Part shown: piece after piece, positions 9,739-16,367 of the stretch | Position numbering within the stretch: position 1 is the stretch's first letter | Layout: the number at the start of each line of letters is the position of its first letter | Assembly (NCBI RefSeq): GCF_000685965.1 | Contig: NZ_JMLE01000027.1 | Location: forward strand, 1-58,920 | Source: Arthrobacter sp. UNC362MFTsu5.1 | GTDB taxonomy: Bacteria; Actinomycetota; Actinomycetes; Actinomycetales; Micrococcaceae | Length of the DNA: 58,920 nucleotides | Reading direction: 5' to 3' | Translations under genes and position numbers: made by a program | Notes under the pieces: generated by a model | Told to the model about the DNA's origin: nothing | Database searches by the model: none | Seen by the model: the letters and a program-made list of their open reading frames with translations, nothing else

Positions 9739-9855
9739 GTGAAGAAGTTGCTGGTTGTTGCAGTAGCTATCGCAGGCGCGCTGCTCTTCAAGAAAGTGCA
9801 GGAATCCGAAGCCCGGAAAACGGTCTGGAGCGATTCGACTGACACAGTCGAATAG
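9739..9855 (+). CDS. DLW-39 family small protein
   Basis: A 38-codon gene, too short for ordinary gene callers, reading VKKLLVVAVAIAGALLFKKV at its start and ending STDTVE. The pattern is a short Lys-Lys start, one hydrophobic helix, a charged QESEARK segment and a Trp near the end. It matches my knowledge of the DLW-39 family, actinobacterial proteins of about 39 residues encoded next to the tRNA-Ile/tRNA-Ala pair downstream of gyrA. The start is a GTG at 9739. The function is unknown; one membrane-inserted helix is likely. Confidence 0.82.
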   Translation: MKKLLVVAVAIAGALLFKKVQESEARKTVWSDSTDTVE

Positions 9856-9926
9856 TCCGGATCCTGGTGCGGACGCTGGTCAGAAGCGTTCCGGAACTAG
9901 GGTATGATTGACGGGTTGCTTCTTAT

Positions 9927-10002
9927 GGGGGCATGGCGCAATTGGTAGCGCACCTGCTTTGCAAGCAGGGGGTTCGGGGTTCGAGTCCCCGTGCCTCCAC
10001 CA
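9927..10002 (+). tRNA. tRNA-Ala (anticodon TGC)
   Basis: A cloverleaf with acceptor GGGGGCA pairing with TGCCTCC (one G-T). The anticodon stem CCTGC/GCAGG encloses loop TTTGCAA, anticodon TGC, and the T arm contains GGTTCGAGTCC. Here the 3' CCA is encoded (10000-10002), unlike the neighbouring tRNA-Ile. A TATGAT at 9903-9908 could be its -10 element. Confidence 0.97.
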
Positions 10003-10006
10003 TAAG

Positions 10007-10045
10007 AAAGGCCCCGGAATGCGGAAACGCAGTCCGGGGCCTTTT
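10007..10045 (+). terminator. Rho-independent terminator after tRNA-Ala
   Basis: Perfect arms AAAGGCCCCGGA and TCCGGGGCCTTT with a 14-base loop, ending in TTTT. It lies five bases after the tRNA 3' end. Confidence 0.9.
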
Positions 10046-10050
10046 GCTTT

Positions 10051-10134
10051 GCCCGCCAGGCAGTCCGGCAGTCCGGCACCCGCCAGGCAGTCAGGCAGTC
10101 CGGCAGTCCGGCAGCCCGCCAGGCAGTCAGGCGC
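10051..10134. repeat. Direct-repeat cluster (CCCGCCAGGCAGTC units)
   Basis: The 14-mer CCCGCCAGGCAGTC occurs at 10052, 10079 and 10115, separated by variable numbers of CAGTCCGG units. It looks like slippage-generated repeats between the tRNA-Ala terminator and the next gene. No coding role is evident. Confidence 0.75.
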
Positions 10135-10174
10135 CGTCCCGGCCCCTCATGTCCCGGCCACTAGTGTTGGAACG

Positions 10175-11089
10175 GTGAACTTCTTCCTCGCCGCTTTAGG
10201 GGTCCTGGGTGTGGCCTCTTCCGGTCCCCTCATTGCCGCTACGCTGGGCGCCACCTCTGTCAGCGCCCTGGCCATCGCCTTCTGGCGCAACGCCATTGGA
10301 GCCGCTGTCATGGCCTCGCCGGTCCTGGTGACCAATCCACGGCAGTTCGGCCGGGTGACGCCCCGCGAGTTCCGCTGGGCGGTCCTGGCCGCCGTCGCCC
10401 TGGCACTGCACTTCGCCTGCTTCATCACATCCCTCCAGCTCACCTCGGTAGCGGCGGCTACAGCGCTTGTCTGCCTCCAGTCGGGCTGGATCGCGGTCTT
10501 CCAGCTGTTCCGGGGCGTACGGCACCGCTGGCAGGTTCTGGTGGGCCTGGGAATGGCCTTCGGCGGCGTCGTGGCCATCACCGGCTTCGACATGGGCACC
10601 TCCCCGGACGCCTTGCTGGGAGACCTCCTGGCGGTGGCGGGCGGCGCCCTGGCGGGCCTCTACACCCTCGCGGGCGGCAAGGCTCGGGAGACCATGGGCA
10701 CCGGCACCTACACAACGCTTTGCTACGGCATGTGCGCGGCCGTGGTGGCGCTCCTTGCCTTGATCTCCCGGCAGCCGCTGGTGGGCTTCGAGGCAGCCGG
10801 CTGGCTGGGAATCGTAGCCATCACCGTGTGCGCGCAGCTGGTGGGGCACACGGCGTTCAACCATTTGCTGGCCACCATGAGCCCGCTGCTGGTGTCCATG
10901 ATCATCCTGCTGGAGATTCCCGGTGCCGCGCTGCTGGCGGCTGTGTTCCTGGATGAGAGCCTGCCGGGCGGCACCTACGCCGGCCTGGCGCTGATCCTGG
11001 TCGGGCTCGCCGTCGTGGTGGCAGGCCAGCGGCGCAGAAGGCCGGAACGGCCCGGCGAGGCCCGGGTGGCGGAGCTGGGCACGGACTGA
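10175..11089 (+). CDS. EamA-family (drug/metabolite) transporter
   Basis: A 304-residue integral membrane protein with about ten hydrophobic segments arranged as two EamA repeats. The first repeat begins NFFLAALGVLGVASSGPLIA. The second includes LLGDLLAVAGGALAGLYTLAGG and the carboxy segment AGLALILVGLAVVVAGQ. Family members export amino acids, nucleosides or other metabolites; the substrate cannot be read from sequence. I chose GTG 10175 because the upstream open frame runs through the repeat region and the tRNA. The gene stands alone on + and converges with the glycosyltransferase. Confidence 0.85.
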   Translation: MNFFLAALGVLGVASSGPLIAATLGATSVSALAIAFWRNAIGAAVMASPVLVTNPRQFGRVTPREFRWAVLAAVALALHFACFITSLQLTSVAAATALVCLQSGWIAVFQLFRGVRHRWQVLVGLGMAFGGVVAITGFDMGTSPDALLGDLLAVAGGALAGLYTLAGGKARETMGTGTYTTLCYGMCAAVVALLALISRQPLVGFEAAGWLGIVAITVCAQLVGHTAFNHLLATMSPLLVSMIILLEIPGAALLAAVFLDESLPGGTYAGLALILVGLAVVVAGQRRRRPERPGEARVAELGTD

Positions 11090-11113
11090 GGCCCGGAAAG
11101 GGCCGGGCCGACG

Positions 11114-11995
11114 CTACTGGCCGCCGCGGCGCACCGGCTGGGCGGAGCTGACCGTGTGGATGGCGCGCAGGAGTTTGGCCGGGAAGTAGACGGAGAAGAA
11201 CACCACCATCGGTGCCTTGAGGGCCATCTTTTTGACGTTGTGGGCCTTGTACGTCCGGTCGAACCTGGTGACGTAGTACCGGTAGTCGCGAGGAGAATCC
11301 TCGAGGCGGCGGGCGGACATACCGGAGACCATCTGGGGCCAGTACTGGATACGCAGGTCATGGTCGGCCAGGTGCAGGGACAGGTCGATGTCCTCGTGCA
11401 TCTCGTCCTTCTCATCCCGGCAGGTTTCTCCGCGGATGGTTTCCCAAGCCGAGCGGCGCAGCGCCATGTTCGAGCCAAAGAGGAAGTGGTACTGGTGTTT
11501 GGCCAGCTTGAGCATCAGCTGGCGCATCTTGTCATCGGCCTTCAGGCCGAAGCGGCGCATCGGCATGTCGTAGTACACCACCGGACCGGTGGCTGCCTGG
11601 ACGGAAGGATCAAGGAAGGCTTTCTGGACCTGTTCCACCCAGTCCGGTTCCACCACGGAGTCCGCGTCGATCCGGCCCAGTATGTCGCCGGTGGCGTGGT
11701 TGAGGCCGAAGTTACGGGTGGGAATGAGGCCCTGGGACCTGTCCTGGGTGAGCAGGATGATGGGGCTCTCAGGGTATTCCTGCTGCATCTGGCTGACGAT
11801 GTCGGCCGTGCGGTCCTTGGACATGTTGTCCACAACAATGATCTCCGTGGCCGGCACCGACTGGTAGATGGCCGCAATAAGGCACTGCCTGATGACGCTG
11901 GCCTCGTTATATGCCGGTATGACGATGGATACGCCCGGCATAAGCGCAGCGTCGTGCGAGGCATCCTCGGCGGATCTATCGGGTGACATCACCAC
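11114..11995 (-). CDS. Family 2 glycosyltransferase
   Basis: A 293-residue GT-A fold glycosyltransferase. The nucleotide-sugar binding region GVSIVIPAYNEASVIRQCL is near residue 20, followed by EIIVVDNMSKDRTADIV. The metal-binding DxD-type motif is RIDADSVVEPDWVE. A later segment, MHEDIDLSLHLADHD, resembles the catalytic ED motif of processive or polyprenyl-type GT2 enzymes. No amino-terminal membrane segment is visible; a hydrophobic stretch near the carboxy end (PMVVFFSVYFPAKLL) may associate with membrane. The acceptor is unknown and the gene is isolated. Confidence 0.85.
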   Translation of the reverse strand: MVMSPDRSAEDASHDAALMPGVSIVIPAYNEASVIRQCLIAAIYQSVPATEIIVVDNMSKDRTADIVSQMQQEYPESPIILLTQDRSQGLIPTRNFGLNHATGDILGRIDADSVVEPDWVEQVQKAFLDPSVQAATGPVVYYDMPMRRFGLKADDKMRQLMLKLAKHQYHFLFGSNMALRRSAWETIRGETCRDEKDEMHEDIDLSLHLADHDLRIQYWPQMVSGMSARRLEDSPRDYRYYVTRFDRTYKAHNVKKMALKAPMVVFFSVYFPAKLLRAIHTVSSAQPVRRGGQ

Positions 11996-12047
11996 AAATT
12001 TAGCACCCTTAGGCGTCCCAGCCCGGGACGGCGGGTGAAGGTACGGG

Positions 12048-12099
12048 AAACAACGGAGGAGCCCCGCACATTTTGCGTGCGGGGCTCCTCCGTTGTTGT
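12048..12099 (-). terminator. Strong hairpin terminator for the 12.1-13.1 kb gene
   Basis: A near-perfect inverted repeat with arms AACGGAGGAGCCCCGCA and TGCGGGGCTCCTCCGTT around a short ATTT-containing loop. On the minus strand it ends in a short T tract. It lies immediately downstream of the minus-strand repeat protein gene. Confidence 0.85.
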
Positions 12100-12120
12100 A
12101 CCGGCCGGCGCGGCCGGGCT

Positions 12121-13056
12121 TTACGTGTCGGTGGGCTTTGCGGCACCGTTGTTCATGCTGGACGCGATGTTCTTCACGGCAGTCTTGGCGTCCGTGGCAA
12201 CGGCGGCTGCCTGGTCCTTGGCGTCCTCGGCCGCTTCATCAGCCTTCGCAGCGGCGTCGCCGGATGCTGCAGCAACAGAGTCAGCTGCGTCAACAGCCTT
12301 CTCACCGGCGGTGGCGGCCGTGGCACTCACGTCGTTGACGGTTGTGGCCGGAACGGGCGCGGGCGTCACAGGAGCAGGTGTCTTCCAGGGATCCTCCACG
12401 GGCTTGGAAGCCTTCCACGCGGCCACACCGGCGGCGACGGCTGCGGCGATGACGCCGAAAATCAACAGTCCGCGGTGCTTGGGCTTCTGCGGCTTGGCCA
12501 CCTCACCGGTAACAACGCGCGTGGCCTCCGCGGCAGCAGCCTTGAGTTGGTGGCCTGCGGCCTGGGCCTGATCCTGAATGGAGTGCACAACGCCGGAGTC
12601 CGCAAGCCTCTGGGCTACGGCATCCACATGGGAGGGAGCGCTTTCCAGCGTGCGGTGTACGGCCTCCGAAGCGTGGCCGATCTGGTCCGAGAGCCGCGGA
12701 AGGTATTCAACTACGACGCGGTCGCGGGCATTCAGGATCACCGGGGCGGCCTTGTCCAGCGCCTCGTGCAGACGCGGGGTGGCGCCGTCTACGGCATCGT
12801 GGATCTTCGGCGCAAGGTGCGCGAGACCGTCCTGGATGCGCGGCGTCACGGTGGCAACGCCGTCGGCCAGGTTGTGGGCTGCCGATTTGAGCCCCTCCTG
12901 GATCTTCGGGGAAGCGGTGTCAATACCGTGCTGCAGGCGGGGAACCGCCCAGTCGACGGCTGCTTCAACGCGGGGGGCTGCCCAATCCTTGGCGTTCTCT
13001 ACCGCGCTGCTGACTGACTGCTCCAGGTCACGGGCAATACGATCCGATTTCTTCAC
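12121..13056 (-). CDS. Membrane-anchored protein with 11-residue helical repeats
   Basis: A 311-residue protein without a recognised domain. Residues about 25-110 form consecutive 11-residue units of the pattern x-P-[RK]-[ILV]-x-x-[AG]-[LVI]-x-x-[AL]. Examples are APRVEAAVDWA, VPRLQHGIDTA, SPKIQEGLKSA, TPRIQDGLAHL, APKIHDAVDGA and TPRLHEALDKA. This periodicity suggests amphipathic helices punctuated by proline. A single membrane segment follows (LIFGVIAAAVAAGVAAWKA, near residue 200), then an Ala/Asp/Val-rich tail. The gene is a single transcription unit with a strong terminator. Function unknown; an envelope or nucleoid-surface role would be a guess. Confidence 0.75.
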   Translation of the reverse strand: MKKSDRIARDLEQSVSSAVENAKDWAAPRVEAAVDWAVPRLQHGIDTASPKIQEGLKSAAHNLADGVATVTPRIQDGLAHLAPKIHDAVDGATPRLHEALDKAAPVILNARDRVVVEYLPRLSDQIGHASEAVHRTLESAPSHVDAVAQRLADSGVVHSIQDQAQAAGHQLKAAAAEATRVVTGEVAKPQKPKHRGLLIFGVIAAAVAAGVAAWKASKPVEDPWKTPAPVTPAPVPATTVNDVSATAATAGEKAVDAADSVAAASGDAAAKADEAAEDAKDQAAAVATDAKTAVKNIASSMNNGAAKPTDT

Positions 13057-13210
13057 AACTACCTCCCGATTAATGTGACGGTTCTGTTGTTAGCCTACGT
13101 GGATTGCCCCGCACCGGCTATTCATCAGGGCCATTTCCAGCCGATTTCACCTAGCGCGGAACTGCCCGGCAGGCCTGATGTGCAATAGCCCGACGTGGAA
13201 CAATGGGCCT

Positions 13211-13756
13211 ATGACTGCCATCGCAACTGCAAAAGCAACCATCCACACCAGCCTCGGCGACATCGTCGTCAACCTCTTCGGCAACCACGCGCCCAAGACG
13301 GTCAAGAACTTCGTCGGCCTGGCCACGGGCGAGCAGGCTTGGACCCACCCGGAAACCGGTGAGGACAAGACCGGCACCCCCCTGTACAACGGCACCATCT
13401 TCCACCGCATCATCAAGGACTTCATGATCCAGGCCGGCGATCCCCTCGGCCGCGGCGTGGGCGGACCGGGCTACAAGTTCGACGACGAAATCCACCCCGA
13501 GCTGACCTTCAACCAGCCCTACAAGCTGGCCATGGCCAACGCCGGCATCCAGATGGGCAAGGGCACCAACGGCTCGCAGTTCTTCATCACCACCATCCCC
13601 ACCGACTGGCTGCAGGGCAAGCACAGCATCTTCGGCGAAGTTGCCGATGAGGAGTCCAAGAAGGTCGTTGACGCCATCGAAGGTGTCCGCACCGGCATGG
13701 GCGACCGCCCGGTCGAAGATGTCGTTATCAACAGCATCGACGTCGAGCAGCTCTAA
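13211..13756 (+). CDS. ppiA: Peptidyl-prolyl cis-trans isomerase (cyclophilin type)
   Basis: A 181-residue cytosolic cyclophilin that catalyses proline isomerisation during folding. The catalytic core shows FHRIIKDFMIQAGDPLGRGVGG, FDDEI, LAMANAG and NGSQFFITT. There is no signal peptide. I chose ATG 13211 (MTAIATAKATIHTS) rather than the upstream in-frame ATG at 13178, because family homology begins there. The gene for the rhomboid protease follows six bases after the stop, so the two may be cotranscribed. The gene symbol follows common usage for origin-proximal actinobacterial cyclophilins. Confidence 0.93.
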   Translation: MTAIATAKATIHTSLGDIVVNLFGNHAPKTVKNFVGLATGEQAWTHPETGEDKTGTPLYNGTIFHRIIKDFMIQAGDPLGRGVGGPGYKFDDEIHPELTFNQPYKLAMANAGIQMGKGTNGSQFFITTIPTDWLQGKHSIFGEVADEESKKVVDAIEGVRTGMGDRPVEDVVINSIDVEQL

Positions 13757-13762
13757 CACCCC

Positions 13763-14644
13763 ATGAGTTACGGAATTCCGGCGGCCGAGCCGTCCGCGCA
13801 GATTCCGGTGTGCCCCAGGCACCCGGACAGGCCTTCCTATGTCCGGTGCCAGCGCTGCGGGCGCCCGGCATGCCCGGAATGCCAGCGGGCGGCCGCCGTC
13901 GGATTCCAATGCATTGACTGCGTCAACGAAACAAAACGTACGACGCCGGCAGCCAGGACCGTTTACGGCGGAACCGCTGTTGCCGGCCGGCCCCTGGTGA
14001 CGTTCGGGATCATCGCGGCCTGCGCGCTGGTTTTTGTACTGCAGTGGATAGTCCCCAACGACGGGATTTACCAGAACTTCGCTTTCGCCACGGTCTACGC
14101 CACCCCCGAGTACGGGGTCTTCGAACCGTGGCGCATGCTGACCTCGGCGTTCCTCCACTCCCAAGGCTTCATCCTGCACATCGTGCTGAACATGTACATG
14201 CTGTGGATGTTCGGCCAGGCGCTGGAACCCCTCCTCGGGCGCATCCGCTTCCTGGCGCTCTACTTGCTGTCCGCCGTCGGCGGATCGGTCGGCTATCTCC
14301 TTCTGACGCCGACCTACACTCCGGGCCAGCCCCTCGCCGGAGTCGTGGGCGCCTCCGGCGCAATCTTTGGACTCTTCGGCGCCATGCTGGTGGTCCAGCG
14401 TCACCGCGGCGGTGACACAAAGCAACTGTGGGTACTGATCGCCATCAACGGCGTCATCGGCTTCATCGTCCCGCAGATTGCCTGGCAGGCCCACCTGGGC
14501 GGTTTGGTGACGGGCGCTGCCTGCGCCGCAGCCATCGCCTACGTTCCCCGTGGCCCGCAGCGCTGGCTCTGGCAGTCGGCCGGCCTGGTGCTGGTGCTGG
14601 CTTTGCTCGCCGGCGCCACCTGGCTGCGAATGGCCGGCGCCTAA
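13763..14644 (+). CDS. Rhomboid-family intramembrane serine protease
   Basis: A 293-residue polytopic membrane protease. Residues 10-55 carry a Cys/His-rich zinc-finger-like module (CPRHPDRPSYVRCQRCG, CPECQ, CIDC) of the B-box type seen in many actinobacterial rhomboids. About six membrane segments follow. The catalytic serine is in GASGAIFGLFGA and the catalytic histidine in WQAHLGGLVTG. HIVLNMYMLW is the conserved rhomboid HxxxN segment. It follows the cyclophilin gene closely. Its substrate is unknown. Confidence 0.93.
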   Translation: MSYGIPAAEPSAQIPVCPRHPDRPSYVRCQRCGRPACPECQRAAAVGFQCIDCVNETKRTTPAARTVYGGTAVAGRPLVTFGIIAACALVFVLQWIVPNDGIYQNFAFATVYATPEYGVFEPWRMLTSAFLHSQGFILHIVLNMYMLWMFGQALEPLLGRIRFLALYLLSAVGGSVGYLLLTPTYTPGQPLAGVVGASGAIFGLFGAMLVVQRHRGGDTKQLWVLIAINGVIGFIVPQIAWQAHLGGLVTGAACAAAIAYVPRGPQRWLWQSAGLVLVLALLAGATWLRMAGA

Positions 14645-15602
14645 ACACGCCCCGCCTTCATACCCTCCTCCCCTCAGCACCCCAGCACGCCTGCCTCCGC
14701 GGCGCCTGCGCTCTCTCTGTCGCAGCCCGCGGTACTTCAGGCTGTGACGTGGTGTTGCGGGCGCTCCCCGCGGGGACCCTACCTGCCAATATCTGCACCC
14801 CGCCTGAGGGCACCGTAACCACCTCGTGCGCCGGCACCCTCGCCCTCTCCAAGAGTTTTCCACAGAGGTTATCCACACTGTTGGTAACTTACATGCTTGT
14901 AGTTCATCCCCCTTCCCCGGTGATGCCCTTGCCAGCTGGCGATTATCGACAGGGGTGGTCCACGTTGTCCACAACTGTGGATAACGTGGACCGGCGGGGT
15001 TGTGGTTAAGTGGACAACTTTGTCCTCTGCGACCGGGCAACTGTGAGGTGCTTCAGGGCCCGGAATCGGGCATGCGGCCAGCAAGTGCCAGGCCGCGCAG
15101 GGGGAAACCGGCCTCCTGTGCACCACATTTGGCTCTTAGACGGCAGATCCCGAGCCGGTTGAGCGCCGCCCGGGCCCTCTTCAACAGGTTATGCACACTG
15201 TTAATAACTCCTGACGCCCGAGGCGCAGGATGTAAATTGGCGCGTTGGAGCCTGATTGGGCCTTAGATCTGTGATTTATCCCCTGCGTTATCCCCACCTG
15301 TGGATAACTTCTGGGGATAGCCTTGTTCTTAAGTGGATAAGTTAAATCGGTTCGTTGCCCGCCCTGCCCGCCGCGGTTCACTGCACGAACCGGCGGGGTG
15401 GATGGAGGACCAGCGCGGCATTCTTGGGGATTTACCATCCGGAACCGGTTATCCACAGGCAATCCACACTGTTAATAACTGTCGGCCCTGTGATTCGTCC
15501 GGAGTCCCGGTCACTCACAGGCCATGGCCTGCGGAACGTTCGCCTAAACTAGCGAGACTTATCAACATTGTGGATAACTTTCCCCACAGGACCGGGATAA
15601 GT
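14645..15602. other. Long intergenic region between rhomboid and tag genes
   Basis: About 960 bases with no credible gene between two convergent genes. The left 200 bases show nothing distinctive. From 14856 to about 15590 it is filled with DnaA-box-like 9-mers and short A/T-rich blocks (GTTAATAAC, GTTAAATC) that stand out against the high-GC surroundings. Open frames here are shadows without family features. Confidence 0.8.
14856..15588. other. DnaA-box cluster (origin-like or DnaA-titration region)
   Basis: Perfect TTATCCACA boxes lie at 14869 (+), 14976 (-), 15299 (-), 15449 (+) and 15569 (-). One-mismatch boxes lie at 14856 TTTTCCACA, 14943 TTATCGACA, 14965 TTGTCCACA, 15001 (-), 15189 TTATGCACA, 15288 TTATCCCCA, 15332 (-) and 15559 TTATCAACA. 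Looser copies lie at 15009, 15276, 15460 and 15580. Boxes on both strands in about 730 bases exceed chance by far. The canonical actinobacterial oriC is expected upstream of dnaN, outside the window, so this could be an origin element, a second origin-like region or a DnaA titration or regulatory site. Confidence 0.8.
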
Positions 15603-16214
15603 TCAGGCCCGGTCAGTCCACACGCCGGACGAGCCGCGACGATGGCTGTCAACAAGATGGGTGTCGATCATGCCGATCGCCTCCATGAGCGCGTACATCG
15701 TGGTCGGCCCCACGAATGCAAAGCCTTTGGCGCGCAGGGCCTTGGAGAGGGCAATGGACTCGGCCGATGTTGTGGGGATCTCGCCATGTGTGAGCGGACT
15801 CGGAGTCACGTCCGGTTGGAAACTCCAGACGAAGTCCACCAGCCCGCCTTCATTCCGCAGCGCGATGGTTGCCCGGGCGTTGGTGATCGCCGCCCTGATT
15901 TTGAGCCGGTTCCGGACGATGCCGGCGTCGAGCATGAGGCGCTCGACGTCGTCGTCGGTGAAGGCGGCCACCGCATCGGGCTGGAAGTTGTGGAACGCGG
16001 ACCGGAAGGCGGGCCGCTTCCTCAGGATGGTGGCCCAGGACAGGCCGGCCTGGAAGGCCTCCAGGCTGATGCGCTCGAACAGCCCCTGCTCGTCGCGGAC
16101 GGGCATGCCCCACTCGGTGTCGTAGTACTCCTGGAGCAACGCATCCACGGCCGCCCACGGCGGGCGGGCCAGGCCGTCATTGCCGACGATGGTGCCGCGT
16201 TCATCCGGGGTCAT
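15603..16214 (-). CDS. tag: DNA-3-methyladenine glycosylase I
   Basis: A 203-residue base-excision glycosylase that would remove 3-methyladenine from alkylated DNA. Family segments are YYDTEWGMPVRDEQGLFERI, LEAFQAGLSWATILRKRPAFR, GIVRNRLKIRAAITNA and LRAKGFAFVGPTTMYALMEAIGM. The zinc-snap ligands known in E. coli Tag appear partly lost: the amino-terminal Cys is absent and Tyr sits where His17 is expected. A carboxy-terminal HLVDSH is present. It faces the M6 protease gene across a divergent promoter region of about 150 bases. Confidence 0.92.
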   Translation of the reverse strand: MTPDERGTIVGNDGLARPPWAAVDALLQEYYDTEWGMPVRDEQGLFERISLEAFQAGLSWATILRKRPAFRSAFHNFQPDAVAAFTDDDVERLMLDAGIVRNRLKIRAAITNARATIALRNEGGLVDFVWSFQPDVTPSPLTHGEIPTTSAESIALSKALRAKGFAFVGPTTMYALMEAIGMIDTHLVDSHRRGSSGVWTDRA

Positions 16215-16367
16215 GTGGGTTCCTTAGGTTTTCCTGCGAGGGGGTGCTGCGTCCAGCATATTCAGCAACCTGCGCCGGACATGCCCCGGCCTTCGCGCAA
16301 ATTCATAGCCGAACGACGACTCTCACATTATGCTGTGGCTCTGATCACAAATTACTGGGAGGTACGT

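Noticed and set aside
10051..10134. CRISPR array
   Set aside because: Repeats are short, degenerate and immediately adjacent, without regular unique spacers; no cas genes are in the window.
14645..15602. Declaring the DnaA-box cluster to be the chromosomal oriC
   Set aside because: The dnaA-dnaN gap lies outside the window and cannot be inspected; the canonical origin may be there, so only an origin-like cluster is claimed.
15333..16367. Large open frame giving a 1106-residue protein fused to the M6 protease
   Set aside because: The first part crosses the DnaA-box region and the antisense of tag. The signal peptide and a strong ribosome-binding site place the true start at 16368.
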